A stretch of DNA of 64,000 nucleotides from Pelomonas sp. Root1237 (GCF_001425055.1 NZ_LMDK01000017.1:547871-611870), one strand, 5' to 3'; counted from the stretch's first letter, positions 50,961-60,548 are shown. A program made the numbers and translations. Notes: generated from the letters alone by a model not told the origin.

Positions 50961-52700
50961 ATGAGCATCGTTACCCGAACCACGTCGGCCTCCCCGGCCG
51001 TGAACGACACGCCGCCGCCCGCCGGCCGCAGCTACGAGGTGCAGCACGGCGACAGCCTGAGCCGCATCGCCAAATCCAACGGCGTGTCGGTGCAGGCGCT
51101 GCTGGACGCCAACCCACAGGTGCGCAACCCGGACGTCATCTACCCGGGCAGCCACCTGACGATCCCGGCGACGCGCTACACCGTCCAGCGCGGTGACACG
51201 ATGCAGCACATCGCGGCCGACCACGGCCTGACGCTGCAGGCGCTGGTGGGCGCGAACCCGCAGGTGCGCAACGCCGACCTGATCCACGTCGGCGACACGC
51301 TGAATCTGCCGTCGGTGGGCCATCTGGTGGACGGCCTGCCTGTCGTCGGCTCCGTCGGTCTGGTGCACGACACGCTGCTGCCGGTCTACATGACGGACCC
51401 TCGCTACCGCAGCGACATCGGCAAGGCCGCCATCGCCAGCGGCTCGGCACAGTCCACCGTGGAACTGGGCATGACCCGGGCGCTCAACGCCGACCCCACC
51501 GGGAAGCGCGATGTGACGCAGCGCCAGATCGCCGAGCCCGCGCTGGCGCGCACCGACGGCACGCGCAACCAGCCGACGCTGAACCTGCAGCGCTTCACCG
51601 ACCCGTCGCTGGGCTCGAACGCGCTGGCCGCCATCGTCATCGGCAATGCCGAAGGCACGCGCCGCCCGGACGGCGGCTTCACCGCGGCCTATGGCGGCCA
51701 CACCGACCCGGGCAACGCGGTGCACAACCGCGGCTCTTTCTCCTACCAGCATGCGGCCTCCAGCCCCGCCGATGCCGACCGCCGCCAGCTGACGACGCTG
51801 CAGGGCCAGCTGCCGGCCTACGAGGCGGCCGCGCGCCGCGCCGGGCTGGACCCGAACAACGCGCGCCTGGCCTCGGCCTACCTGGACCTGTACAACCAGT
51901 CGCCCAGCGCCGCCGGCCGCTTCCTGAACCAGCTCGGCACGCTGCGCGGCCAGCCCATCGACGCGGCGCATATCACCAACCTGCGCGTCAACAGCTATGT
52001 CGACGCCTCCACCGGACAGCGCTTCCGGCTCAGCGGCGGGGGCCAGGCAGGCAGCGGCTTCGTCAACATCGCCAACCGGCAGGTGCACGGCACGGCGACC
52101 GAAGCCCAGGTGCAGGCCGTCATCCGCGCCGACCAGAAGCGCCGCACCGACGCGGTCGACAGCGCGCTGAACCGTCAGGGCTTGCTCAACGGCACGGCCA
52201 CCGCGCCGACCCCGGCCGCCACGGTGCCGGCCTCAGCTTCGGGGACCGGCAAGGCCGCGCGCATCCTGGATGTTGCCCGCGGCGAGATCGGCACCAAGGA
52301 GGTCAGCGGCGGGCGCGACAACCCGCGCGTGCTGGAGTACCACCAGGCCACGTCCTTGAAGGCCAGGAACGACGAGACCTCGTGGTGCTCTTCCTTCGTC
52401 AACTGGACGATGAAGCAGGCCGGCGTGCCAGGCACCAACAGCGCCGCCGCGCGCAGCTGGCTGAACTGGGGCACGTCCGTGCCCAAGGACGCGGCGCATG
52501 TGAAGCCGGGCGACGTCATCGTCTTCCCGCGCGGCAACAGCCCGGCGCAGGGCCACGTCGCCATCGTCGAGGCCGTGCTGGCCGACGGCTGCGTGAAGGT
52601 GGTCGGCGGCAACCAGGGCAACGGGCCCGGCAACCCCGACGGCGTCAACGAGAAGGTACGCTTGCTGTCCGAAGCCATTGGCGTGCGCAGGGCGCCTTGA
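50961..52700 (+). CDS. LysM-LysM cysteine peptidase without Sec signal, candidate T3SS substrate
   Basis: The 579-residue protein has two LysM domains (residues 25-69 and 73-117), which bind peptidoglycan, a middle part (about 120-425) of unknown fold, and a C-terminal TIGR02594/NlpC-P60-like cysteine peptidase domain (about 432-579; C476 in TSWCSSFVNW, H532 in QGHVAIVEA). The head (MSIVTRTTSASPAVNDTPPP) is Ser/Thr/Pro-rich with no hydrophobic core, so it is not a Sec substrate. Position after sctT and the shared motif suggest T3SS-linked export or a role in clearing the wall. ATG 50961 has AAGGG upstream. Confidence 0.75.
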   Translation: MSIVTRTTSASPAVNDTPPPAGRSYEVQHGDSLSRIAKSNGVSVQALLDANPQVRNPDVIYPGSHLTIPATRYTVQRGDTMQHIAADHGLTLQALVGANPQVRNADLIHVGDTLNLPSVGHLVDGLPVVGSVGLVHDTLLPVYMTDPRYRSDIGKAAIASGSAQSTVELGMTRALNADPTGKRDVTQRQIAEPALARTDGTRNQPTLNLQRFTDPSLGSNALAAIVIGNAEGTRRPDGGFTAAYGGHTDPGNAVHNRGSFSYQHAASSPADADRRQLTTLQGQLPAYEAAARRAGLDPNNARLASAYLDLYNQSPSAAGRFLNQLGTLRGQPIDAAHITNLRVNSYVDASTGQRFRLSGGGQAGSGFVNIANRQVHGTATEAQVQAVIRADQKRRTDAVDSALNRQGLLNGTATAPTPAATVPASASGTGKAARILDVARGEIGTKEVSGGRDNPRVLEYHQATSLKARNDETSWCSSFVNWTMKQAGVPGTNSAAARSWLNWGTSVPKDAAHVKPGDVIVFPRGNSPAQGHVAIVEAVLADGCVKVVGGNQGNGPGNPDGVNEKVRLLSEAIGVRRAP

Positions 52701-52785
52701 GCGCGGCCGTCCATCCCACGGTTGGGTTGCACGCACGGCGGTGCGGGCCGGGATACTGGCCCGCCATCCCTTTTGCATTGGACCG

Positions 52786-53577
52786 ATGGCCCGCTCCCTG
52801 CTGCCCTTGATCGCCTCGCTGCTTGCCGTGTTCAACGCGCAGGCCCAGGTCACCAAAGACCCGCTGCCCACGCGGCTGGTCTGCCACCCCAGCGACAACC
52901 TCACCGCCAACATCAGCTACGAAGCCAGCGGCGCGTTGCTGGGGGCGGGCGTGTATGCCACCTCCGGCACGCATGAATGCAGCGTGCAGTCGCAGGGCGC
53001 CGGCGTCGCGCAGCCCGACGGATCGGTGCGATTTGCCTGGACCGACGAGGTCGAAGGCAACAAGCGCTACCAGGCGATCGTGAAGCGCGTGGGCAACGAG
53101 GGCTACACGCTGGCCCTGCAGCCCGCCGGCTGCGGCACGATCGCGCTGCCGGCGGCCATCGCGCTGTCCATCCAAGGCAAGGCCTGCAAGGCCGGCGTGG
53201 ACCGTGACGCGGCCTTCGTGCTGTTCTGGCGCCAGCTGCGCGAGGCCATTGCCAGGCGTGACGGCGAGCTGCTGCAACGCCTGTCGTTGCCCCAGCTGGA
53301 GTTCTCCCCGGACTCCGGCACCGTCAAGGCACCCGCGTCCGTCATCCGCAATGCCGCGACCTGCATCCCCGGCATCGTCACGACGGAGTCCGGCACCGAC
53401 ATCGGCAAGATGCTGAAAGCCATCGACACGCCGCAACTGGACAAGCCACCGCTGTCCAGGGTGGCCGACAACCGCGTGAGCACCGGCGCCTTCGAGGCGC
53501 GCTGGACTGCCCAGGGGTGGCGCCTGTCGTGGTTCAACACCTCGCCGGCGGTGTTTTCAACCTGCAAGCCGGGCTGA
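52786..53577 (+). CDS. Exported protein of unknown function
   Basis: The 263-residue protein has a signal peptide (MARSLLPLIASLLAVFNAQA) and a mixed domain with four to five cysteines (RLVCHPSDN, THECSVQ, AGCGTIA, GKACKAG, ATCIPG), fit for disulfides in the periplasm. No family is recognised. It lies between two T3SS-like genes but carries its own Sec signal, so it is not a T3SS substrate. The start ATG 52786 gives the signal peptide directly. Confidence 0.6.
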   Translation: MARSLLPLIASLLAVFNAQAQVTKDPLPTRLVCHPSDNLTANISYEASGALLGAGVYATSGTHECSVQSQGAGVAQPDGSVRFAWTDEVEGNKRYQAIVKRVGNEGYTLALQPAGCGTIALPAAIALSIQGKACKAGVDRDAAFVLFWRQLREAIARRDGELLQRLSLPQLEFSPDSGTVKAPASVIRNAATCIPGIVTTESGTDIGKMLKAIDTPQLDKPPLSRVADNRVSTGAFEARWTAQGWRLSWFNTSPAVFSTCKPG

Positions 53578-53606
53578 GCGCTCGTCGTCAAAATACCCAG
53601 ACCCAC

Positions 53607-53625
53607 GAATTAGGGGCAGCCGCAG
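53607..53625 (+). promoter_or_regulatory. Second shared promoter-region word (split gene)
   Basis: GAATTAGGGGCAGCCGCAG lies 62 bp before ATG 53688. A close form appears upstream of the needle-like gene and, reversed, inside the DUF1521 promoter region (23057-23075). A small palindrome AGCTT-CGCT-AAGCT lies at 53641-53654. Confidence 0.4.
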
Positions 53626-53687
53626 TCGCCTTGGCGGATGAGCTTCGCTAAGCTGACCCTCAACTGCCACCCACCTCCGCCACAGCC

Positions 53688-53909
53688 ATGATCGGCGCCC
53701 CGCTTTCCTCCTCCGCCTCGCTGTTTTCCACCGCGTCCCTCCGCCCGCTGAATGCCCCTGCGGCGGCGCCGCGTGCCGGTGAACCGGCCTGGCTGGACGG
53801 GCTGGGCGCCGGCGGCGCCGCCACGCTGCGTGCCGACGTGGCGGTCGACCAGCGCGGGCTTTCGGTCCAGCAGCACGCGGAGCGCGTGCTCGCCGCCCTC
53901 GTTGCCTGA
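53688..53909 (+). pseudogene. 5' part of a split T3SS-like gene
   Basis: The 73-residue frame reads MIGAPLSSSASLFSTASLRP, a Ser-rich T3SS-like head, then WLDGLGAGGAATLRADVAVD and RGLSVQQHAERVLAALVA before TGA. Codon use and helix pattern continue without break in the next frame, from about 53898 (LPELLAQPRWAEAAQ). One inserted or deleted base would join them into a protein of about 275 residues, the size of a gatekeeper or secreted regulator. It may also be a true short protein. Confidence 0.5.
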
Positions 53910-54516
53910 ACTGCTGGCCCAGCCGCGCTGGGCCGAGGCCGCCCAGGCGCTCATCGGTGGCTGCCTCGACCTCGGCCCCCGCCAGGAAGGGGCTATCGCG
54001 CTGATGGAGACCATCTGCACAGGCCTGGGCGACCAGCTCTATCCGGCCTTTTTGCGCGTGCTGGCCGAAGTCAATCTGCGCGGCGAATATGCCGCCCGTG
54101 CCGCCGTGGCCCAGACCCTGGCCCAGTCCCTCTGCCAGGGCCGCCTGCCCAGCGGTTCGCGCGCGGCTTGGGGTGCGCATCAGGCGGGCGTGCAGCGGCG
54201 CAGCCTGGGCCCCATCGAATACCTGTGCCTGGCCGCCTGGCCCCGCGCATGCGAGTCGAGAGGGACTTCCGAGTTGTCGCCCGAGCAGTTCCAGACCCTG
54301 GCCAGCGCGGTGATGGAATTGCTCGACTGCGACGCCGAGGCGCGCTCGCTCTATGCCGGCCACCTGTGCGCCGTCGCCGACGACCCGCTGGACGGCACCA
54401 TGCCGCGCGAGGTGCGCGCGGCCCTGCGCGCTTTCGCGCAAAGCTGGCGCAGCCACCCCGATGCGAGCCGGGCCTGCGCGGCCTTTGTCGACAGCCTGGG
54501 GCGGGCCGGGCGCTAA
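53902..54516 (+). pseudogene. 3' part of the split T3SS-like gene
   Basis: The frame holds about 204 codons after TTG 53902: helical segments ALIGGCLDLGPRQEGAIALM and LSPEQFQTLASAVMELLDCD, then EVRAALRAFAQSWRSHPDAS. No ribosome site precedes TTG and no ATG or GTG fits, so independent translation is doubtful. Helical repeats and position near the T3SS fit a SctW-like gatekeeper, but no HrpJ/TyeA motif is clear. Confidence 0.5.
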
Positions 54517-54731
54517 AGCTTGCCGACCGCCTCGTAGCGGGCCACGCCCACGACGCCAAAGACGGCGCGCGTGGACTGTCCCCCGAGGCTTGTCACGGTG
54601 ATCGCCTGTTGCAGGGGCATCTGGCTGATCAGGGGCTGCGAGCCCAGGGCGACCCTGCGGGAGGCCTGGACCTGGGCCAGTTCAATGGACCGGACGACAG
54701 CGTCCGTCGCCACGACGGTGGGAAGTTTCAT
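54513..54731 (-). CDS. Small hypothetical protein
   Basis: The 72-residue protein reads MKLPTVVATDAVVRSIELAQ and ends TRAVFGVVGVARYEAVGKL; it is small, strand-rich and soluble. Its stop overlaps the end of the converging split gene by 4 bp. No family is recognised, and the ribosome site is weak. The 273 bp beyond it (54732-55004) hold no gene that I can support. Confidence 0.45.
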   Translation of the reverse strand: MKLPTVVATDAVVRSIELAQVQASRRVALGSQPLISQMPLQQAITVTSLGGQSTRAVFGVVGVARYEAVGKL

Positions 54732-55004
54732 CAAAGAAAAGCGTCTGCATCGCGCGGCACCGTGCCGCGGCAGGGTCAGCGAGGCTTGCGTGGCAGCAGC
54801 CCGGACGACCCTGCCGTGCATCCTAGGCAACGGATGGGTCCGCGCCGGGCGCGCCGTTGCACGGCCTGTGGCAGATTGCCGCCTGGCGGGCAACTCGCAG
54901 CCCAAAGTCCCCCGGGGACGGTGCCGCGCCCAGCCGGCTCAAGCACGCTGGCATCATGCGCCGCCACGCACATGCAGGCCCTATCGCCACCCATCTCGAC
55001 GCCC

Positions 55005-55916
55005 ATGCCCAACAACAAACCCAAGAAGTGGATTGCAGCGGTTCTCGGTCTCCTGTCGCCGCCGGTCGGCCTGCTCTATGCCGCACACGCCAGGGCGGCC
55101 CTGGCCTATTTCGCTCTCAGCATCGTGGTGGGAGTTCTCGGCTTCCTGTCGCAGGCATGGAAGCTGCCAGTCAATGCCGCGGCACTGGTGCTCATGATCG
55201 CGGGTGCGTCGCATGCGTACCGGCGCGCCAAGCACTACCCCGACGCGAAGCCACGCCCCGGCTACAGCCGCTGGTACGGCATCCTGGGCGTCGTCGCTTG
55301 CGTCATCACGGCGGTGCTGGTCTTCAGGGCCTTCTTCTTCGAGCCCTTTCGCGCCCCTTCGTCGTCCATGCTGCCGACCATCCCGGCCGGCACCAGCCTC
55401 ATCGTCCAGAAATGGGGCTATGGCAACTACGGGACTTTCGGCAAGACCTTCCTTCGCACGACCATCTCTTCGCCTCTGTCCCGAGGCGACTTGATCGTCT
55501 TCGAGTTTCCCGAGGACCGATCCGTCGTCTTCGTCAAGCGCCTGGTCGGCCTGCCTGGCGACCGCATCGCCTACCGCGGCAAACGGCTGTTCATCAACGG
55601 CGAGGCCGTGCCGTTGCGACCCGCTGGGGAATACTTCGATCCAGAATCCAAACGGACCATTCCCCAATTTGTCGAGACCCTGCCCGACAGCGAGCACGCC
55701 GTGCTGATCGGCGAGCAGCCCTTCTTCCTGCGGCCCGACTCGAAGTTCCCCTTCGCCGAGAAATGCACCTACACCGTTGACGAGATGGCCTGCGAAGTGC
55801 CGCCCGGTCACTTCTTCACCCTTGGCGACCACCGCGACAACAGCCGCGACAGCCGGATGTGGGGCTTCCTGCCGGCCGATCACATCGTCGGCAAGGTCGT
55901 GTTCGTGGGGTCGTAG
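55005..55916 (+). CDS. lepB: Signal peptidase I with extra N-terminal membrane helices
   Basis: The 303-residue peptidase has three added N-terminal hydrophobic segments (about residues 10-75), then the usual anchor (about 95-113) and a periplasmic catalytic domain. The serine is S121 in APSSSMLPT and the lysine K178 in VKRLVGLPGD; GDHRDNSRDSR is the family box. It removes Sec signal peptides. A second LepB is likely elsewhere, since this one lacks lepA and rnc neighbours. ATG 54972 is an alternative start. Confidence 0.88.
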   Translation: MPNNKPKKWIAAVLGLLSPPVGLLYAAHARAALAYFALSIVVGVLGFLSQAWKLPVNAAALVLMIAGASHAYRRAKHYPDAKPRPGYSRWYGILGVVACVITAVLVFRAFFFEPFRAPSSSMLPTIPAGTSLIVQKWGYGNYGTFGKTFLRTTISSPLSRGDLIVFEFPEDRSVVFVKRLVGLPGDRIAYRGKRLFINGEAVPLRPAGEYFDPESKRTIPQFVETLPDSEHAVLIGEQPFFLRPDSKFPFAEKCTYTVDEMACEVPPGHFFTLGDHRDNSRDSRMWGFLPADHIVGKVVFVGS

Positions 55917-56021
55917 CCACGCGGCACGGTTGGCTGCCTCAAGGCGGATTGAAATGCGCGCCCTGGGTTTTGCAAGCTTCCTGCCGCGGGAGCGGCCATG
56001 GCTCAAGGCCGCCTTCGGGCC

Positions 56022-57023
56022 TCAGGGCGCCTTCACCAAGGCCTGCAATACGGAATCCGCCGCACCCGGCAGCAGCGGCATCAACAGCGCGATCGCCTTG
56101 GGCCAATGCGCCAGCAGGAGCCCCTGGGGGCTGGCATCCTCGCCGGCTGGGCCCTCCGGCGTGTTGCCCCGGGGCTCACGCTCATGGCATCGCTGCAGCC
56201 ACGCGGCGGCGGACAGGAAGGCCGCTGCCAGTACCAGGCTGAGCATCAGCCCACCCATCAGGCTGACCGTGGGCGCCAGCGCCAGTGCGGGCTCGCGCGC
56301 TTCCTTGATCATCAGCGCCGCGCACAGCCGGTACATGGCCGTGAGGCAGGAGATCCAGATCAGCATGAGCGCCGCACCGCAATACAGCAGCCGGGTGATC
56401 GCGCGCATCTGCAGCATCCGGTGGTTGCCATGCGCGCCGGGGATCAGCAGCAGCGAGAACGCACACAGCAAGGCCGAACTGGCGACGAAGGCCATCGCGG
56501 CGTTGCAACTGCCCAGGAACCGGAAGCGGGGCGAGATCGCCGCGAGGTTATCCACCATGGGGCCGAAGGCCAGCAGCGAAACACCGAGATCGACCGTGTA
56601 GTGGTAGAGCGCGCTGCCTATCAGCGTCAATACGCCCAGGAACGCCACCCAGGCCGCGTGCCCAAGCCGCCGCCTGTGGCGCACCGCGCGGTCCAGTTCC
56701 AGGCCGCACACGCCGATCACCACCAACGCGGCCAGCCATTGCAGGAAGCTCAGGCACAGCCACCACAATGCCGCGTTGACCACCAGCGCCGCTTCGGCCA
56801 GCGGTGTCTTGGCGGGGTAGCCCGGCAGCAGCAGGGCCTTGAAATCAGGCTTGGGCACCGCGACGCGATTCAGCTCGACCAGCGCGTCCATCGCGCCCAG
56901 CAGCGCGACGATGGCGAGCACGGCCAGCAGCGGCATCACGGCACCGTTGCAGCAGGCAAGATAACCAACGAAGCTCCGCCAGGTGCCCGCCGCAGCCTGC
57001 GCAGGCTTGGCGGCTCCGCTCAC
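56022..57023 (-). CDS. Multi-pass membrane protein of unknown function
   Basis: The 333-residue protein has about eight hydrophobic segments and a Pro/Glu-rich loop (REPRGNTPEGPAGEDASPQG) near the C-terminus. The start is GTG 57023, overlapping the stop of the upstream DUF3108-like gene (GTGA). I recognise no family and no catalytic motif. Confidence 0.65.
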   Translation of the reverse strand: MSGAAKPAQAAAGTWRSFVGYLACCNGAVMPLLAVLAIVALLGAMDALVELNRVAVPKPDFKALLLPGYPAKTPLAEAALVVNAALWWLCLSFLQWLAALVVIGVCGLELDRAVRHRRRLGHAAWVAFLGVLTLIGSALYHYTVDLGVSLLAFGPMVDNLAAISPRFRFLGSCNAAMAFVASSALLCAFSLLLIPGAHGNHRMLQMRAITRLLYCGAALMLIWISCLTAMYRLCAALMIKEAREPALALAPTVSLMGGLMLSLVLAAAFLSAAAWLQRCHEREPRGNTPEGPAGEDASPQGLLLAHWPKAIALLMPLLPGAADSVLQALVKAP

Positions 57024-57820
57024 GATGCGCGCCCGTTCTCGCACGACGGTACGCCCTCCTCGGGCAGGACCGTCGGCGCAGGCACCGGCGTTGGCATGAG
57101 CGTTATCGTCACTTCGTCCAACGTCACGCGCGCCGGCCGCCAAGATTCACCCGGCAGCAGCCGCAGCGCGATCAGGCCCTTGCTCTTTCGGCTCGCAATA
57201 CCGTACTGAAGCGGGCTGGCGTCCGTCGCGGCCACCGGCCCTTCGAACGTGGCCTCGTGCTCCTTCAATACCCCGCGCTCAATCACCCGGAAACGGTCAC
57301 GGTCGCCCGGCTGATGCCTGGAAGCCAGCGCAATCAGCGCCACCTGGTAGGACATCGGGTCCCAGGTCGACCCATCCAGCGACACTGCCTGGGGGCCCGG
57401 CTTGCCGCCCAGCGTCGTCTTCGCCAAGCCGGCCACCCAGTCGAAACGCGTGTGGACGTTGTACTCCGGGCTGGACTCATCGCGGTGCACGTATTCCATC
57501 GGCAGCAGCCGTTCGCCCTCGATGCGAATCACGCTGCATTCCTGGAAGCGGCGTTCGACGAAAGCGACGCTCACCGTGGTGCGCATCGTGTAGACGATGA
57601 AGCGCGACGAACGCCGCAACTCGATGCTGGCCAGAGCAGTGGCCGTCAGGAAGGCCACCTTCTGCCGCCCTTCGTAGCGCCCGCTGAAGGGTTGCACGGC
57701 GCTGGCGGGCTGAGCGCTGGCGCTCTCAGGCGCCAGTACCCCCGCGAGCGTCATCGCAAGCAACGCGGTGGCCGTGGTGCGCCAGGCTCGGAATGGGCGC
57801 GAGCTTCGGGTACGGCGCAT
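57020..57820 (-). CDS. Exported DUF3108-like protein
   Basis: The 266-residue protein has a signal peptide (about residues 14-36) and a strand-rich domain of the DUF3108 type: FSGRYEGRQKVAFLTATALA, MEYVHRDESSPEYNVHTRFD and DGSTWDPMSYQVALIALASR. Such proteins are periplasmic lipid-fold-like. It is coupled to the membrane protein 56022-57023, so the two may act together in the envelope. Confidence 0.7.
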   Translation of the reverse strand: MRRTRSSRPFRAWRTTATALLAMTLAGVLAPESASAQPASAVQPFSGRYEGRQKVAFLTATALASIELRRSSRFIVYTMRTTVSVAFVERRFQECSVIRIEGERLLPMEYVHRDESSPEYNVHTRFDWVAGLAKTTLGGKPGPQAVSLDGSTWDPMSYQVALIALASRHQPGDRDRFRVIERGVLKEHEATFEGPVAATDASPLQYGIASRKSKGLIALRLLPGESWRPARVTLDEVTITLMPTPVPAPTVLPEEGVPSCENGRAS

Positions 57821-58152
57821 GCAGTGTCGATGGGTGGGGTTTCTCAGGCAGAAAGGATGCAGCGGCCGCATCGCAGCCGCATCCTCACAACTGGTGACGG
57901 GCGCGGCGCTGGTCGCTCTGCGGCGCCAGACTTGCTCGGCCCTCTTTGTCAGAGCGTTGTGCTGTTCAGGTCAGAGTTCCCAAGACCCGAGATCGACAGG
58001 CCTGGCTGGCTTTTGCAAACCATCCTCAGGCGCAAGCTGGAAATCGAATTGGAGTGAACTAGGGATGCGTGCCATCCCATCCGTCTCCTTGTGGATTCAT
58101 CCCTAACGCCCCGGAGCGTAGATTGGCCTCATCGCAACACCGGGGGTGAATC
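57821..58152. other. Intergenic region between divergent genes
   Basis: This 332-bp gap has no gene that I can support. It holds an 8-bp inverted repeat TAGGGATG/CATCCCTA (near 58062 and 58107) 50-90 bp before the metalloprotease start, a possible operator. Nothing else stands out. Confidence 0.5.
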
Positions 58153-60510
58153 ATGATGCTCTTCTGGCAAGGCACGCCCCGGTCCCGCACGCAGGCGCTG
58201 CTGGCCGGTTTCAGCCGGGCCCTCGCCCTGGCCGGTGCCCTGGCCCTCGCGGCCCCGGTGTTCGCCACGCCGCCGCGGCCACCTGCCTTCCTGACCGATG
58301 GCGACAAGCTGACGGCCGAGCGTGAATGGGTGCTGGATCGGGCGGCGCTGCCGCTGCAAGTCGTCATGCGCGAGCAGGGCATCGCGTCACTGACGCTGAG
58401 CGCTTCGGTGGTGGCCATGGAGCCGGGCAAGCCCGAGCTCGCGGCGCCGCGGGTGCTGTGGCGCACGGAGGTCAAGCCTGCCGCACGCGACCAGAGCGCG
58501 ACGGTGGAGGTACCGCTCAAGGGACTCAAGCCCGGCGAATGGCGGCTGGAGGTCAGGCTCACGGGCAAGAAGGGGGCGAACGAAGGCTTCTCGCATCTGC
58601 TGGTGCGCTACCTGGTGGTCGACGCGGATGGCCGCATCCACGTGCTCTCGCCGCAGCAGCGCAGCCTGCGCGGTGCGGCCGAACGGCAGCGGCAGTTCGA
58701 CGTCGCACGCCGCAGCGACGAGCGCCAGCATCCGATCCGGCTGCTGTTCGGTGACACGTTCAAGCTGCCGGCGGATGCGAAGGTGGCCGACGTCGCCGCA
58801 TTCGTGCCGCGCGACCGGCGCATCGAGGTGCGGCCGGCCGAACTCACCCCCTTCCTGCGCGAGCACAGCGCCGACAGCACCGCCACCAGCTACACCTCGC
58901 GCGACCCCATCACCGTTCGCGGCCGCGTGGTGTTCCGCGATCTGAGCGGCAACTTCGTGCCGCTGGTCAACGTGGCCATCCACCTGTGGGACTCTGACAC
59001 CTTCGGCGACGAGCACCTGGGCAGCGTGGCCTCCGACTGGGACGGGCGTTGGGCGTTCACCGTCAACAACGACGATGGCTGGTTCCAGGACGGCCGGGAC
59101 CTCTACTACACGATCAAGCTGGACACGAGCCGCCTGTCGCTGGGCACGTGCAACTTCCTGGCCGGCGCCTATGAATGGAAGTCGGCCGTGCACGATGACA
59201 TGTCCGACGGCACGGTGCTCGACTTCGGCACCGAGACGGTGGGCTCCGACATGGATGCGGCCCGCGTGTGGTCGACGCTGAACCTGGCCTGGAACCATGC
59301 CGCGACGGCTGGCGGCTTCGACCCCGGCAAGATCGACGGCTGCTTCCCCGGCAGCGGCACCTTCTACAACGGCAAGATCAACATCGAGGGCGGCGACTTC
59401 GACGGCCCCGATTCCATCACCCACGAATACGGCCATGGCGTGATGGCCCACGCCTACTCCGGCGGCGACCCCTCGCCGGGCGGCGACCACGGCTTTGGCG
59501 ACTGCGGGCAGAACAAGGCGCTGTCATGGTCGGAAGGCTGGGCCACGGCCTTCATGCTGACGCTGCGCCAGGATGGGCGCTACAACTGGCACGAGGGCGA
59601 CGGCGGCCAGGAGATCGAGGGTTTCTCGTCGTCCTGCCAGACGGGCGACAGCAGCGAAGGCCGCGTGGCCGCGGCGCTGCTGGACATGTTCGACACCCAC
59701 AACGACAGCAACGGCGGCGATACCAACCTCGGCCGCAACGGCGCCTCCGACAGCAACACCGGCAGTACCGTGGCGCTGGCCACGATGCTGCGCGACACCA
59801 TGGTGGGTACGCAGCACTCGACGGTGATCGAGTTCTGGAATGACCTGGCGGGTGAGCTGACCAGCACGCAGCGCCCGGCCGCCCAGACCGTCATGAACTA
59901 CAACTGGATGCCGGTGATCCTGCCTTCGTCCTGCGTCGCGACCAAGGTGGCGGCCACCAGCCTGCCCGACAAGGAGGGCGACGGCGTGCTCGCTGGCCTG
60001 CGCAGGTTCCGCGACCACGCGCTGCTGCCCTGGCCCGGCGGCCGCGAGCTGGCCAACCTGTACTACCGCAACAGCCCCGAGATCGCGCTCGTGCTGCTGC
60101 GCCGCCCGGCGCTGCTGCCCGACGCCCTCGCCGTGATGCGCCATTTCTCGCAGATGGGCGACACGCTGACGACGAACCGCCGCCTCGTCGAATTCGAGAA
60201 AGCCAACGGCCCGCTCATCACACCCGAAGTGCATGCCGCGGCCCAGCGCATCGTGGCCGCACTCGCCGAAGACGGCAGCGAAGGCCTGCGACGTGACGCG
60301 CAGCGCCTGAAGACCGAGTTCGAACGGCTGCTCAAGACGCGCCTGTCCGACGTGCAGGACCGTGCGGCGAAGGAGAAGGCGGCCTTGGTCGACCGTGGCC
60401 AGGGGCTGCCGCCGATCAAGCGACAGGAGTACCAGCCGGGCAGCAAGGACGCGCTGCAGGACAAGCGGATGAAGGACCTGCTGGAGCGCAGCGTGGCGCC
60501 GAGGAAGTGA
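58153..60510 (+). CDS. Secreted zinc metalloprotease
   Basis: The 785-residue protein has a signal peptide (about residues 18-39), an N-terminal strand-rich region with a transthyretin-like insert (about 255-330, NFVPLVNVAIHLWDSDTFGD) and a metalloprotease domain. The zinc site is HEYGH at 424-428 with a likely third ligand E461 in SWSEGWATAF, as in gluzincin-like families. The C-terminal ~170 residues are helical and charged. The substrate is unknown. ATG 58156 is an equal start. Confidence 0.8.
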   Translation: MMLFWQGTPRSRTQALLAGFSRALALAGALALAAPVFATPPRPPAFLTDGDKLTAEREWVLDRAALPLQVVMREQGIASLTLSASVVAMEPGKPELAAPRVLWRTEVKPAARDQSATVEVPLKGLKPGEWRLEVRLTGKKGANEGFSHLLVRYLVVDADGRIHVLSPQQRSLRGAAERQRQFDVARRSDERQHPIRLLFGDTFKLPADAKVADVAAFVPRDRRIEVRPAELTPFLREHSADSTATSYTSRDPITVRGRVVFRDLSGNFVPLVNVAIHLWDSDTFGDEHLGSVASDWDGRWAFTVNNDDGWFQDGRDLYYTIKLDTSRLSLGTCNFLAGAYEWKSAVHDDMSDGTVLDFGTETVGSDMDAARVWSTLNLAWNHAATAGGFDPGKIDGCFPGSGTFYNGKINIEGGDFDGPDSITHEYGHGVMAHAYSGGDPSPGGDHGFGDCGQNKALSWSEGWATAFMLTLRQDGRYNWHEGDGGQEIEGFSSSCQTGDSSEGRVAAALLDMFDTHNDSNGGDTNLGRNGASDSNTGSTVALATMLRDTMVGTQHSTVIEFWNDLAGELTSTQRPAAQTVMNYNWMPVILPSSCVATKVAATSLPDKEGDGVLAGLRRFRDHALLPWPGGRELANLYYRNSPEIALVLLRRPALLPDALAVMRHFSQMGDTLTTNRRLVEFEKANGPLITPEVHAAAQRIVAALAEDGSEGLRRDAQRLKTEFERLLKTRLSDVQDRAAKEKAALVDRGQGLPPIKRQEYQPGSKDALQDKRMKDLLERSVAPRK

Positions 60511-60514
60511 GGTT

Positions 60515-60540
60515 GCAGGCCGACACTCGGGTCGGCCTGC
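60515..60540. terminator. Hairpin between converging genes
   Basis: GCAGGCCGAC and GTCGGCCTGC form a perfect 10-bp stem with loop ACTCGG just after the metalloprotease stop and before the end of the XRE-family gene. It can serve both strands, though no long T run follows. Confidence 0.65.
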
Positions 60541-60548
60541 TGCCCTAC

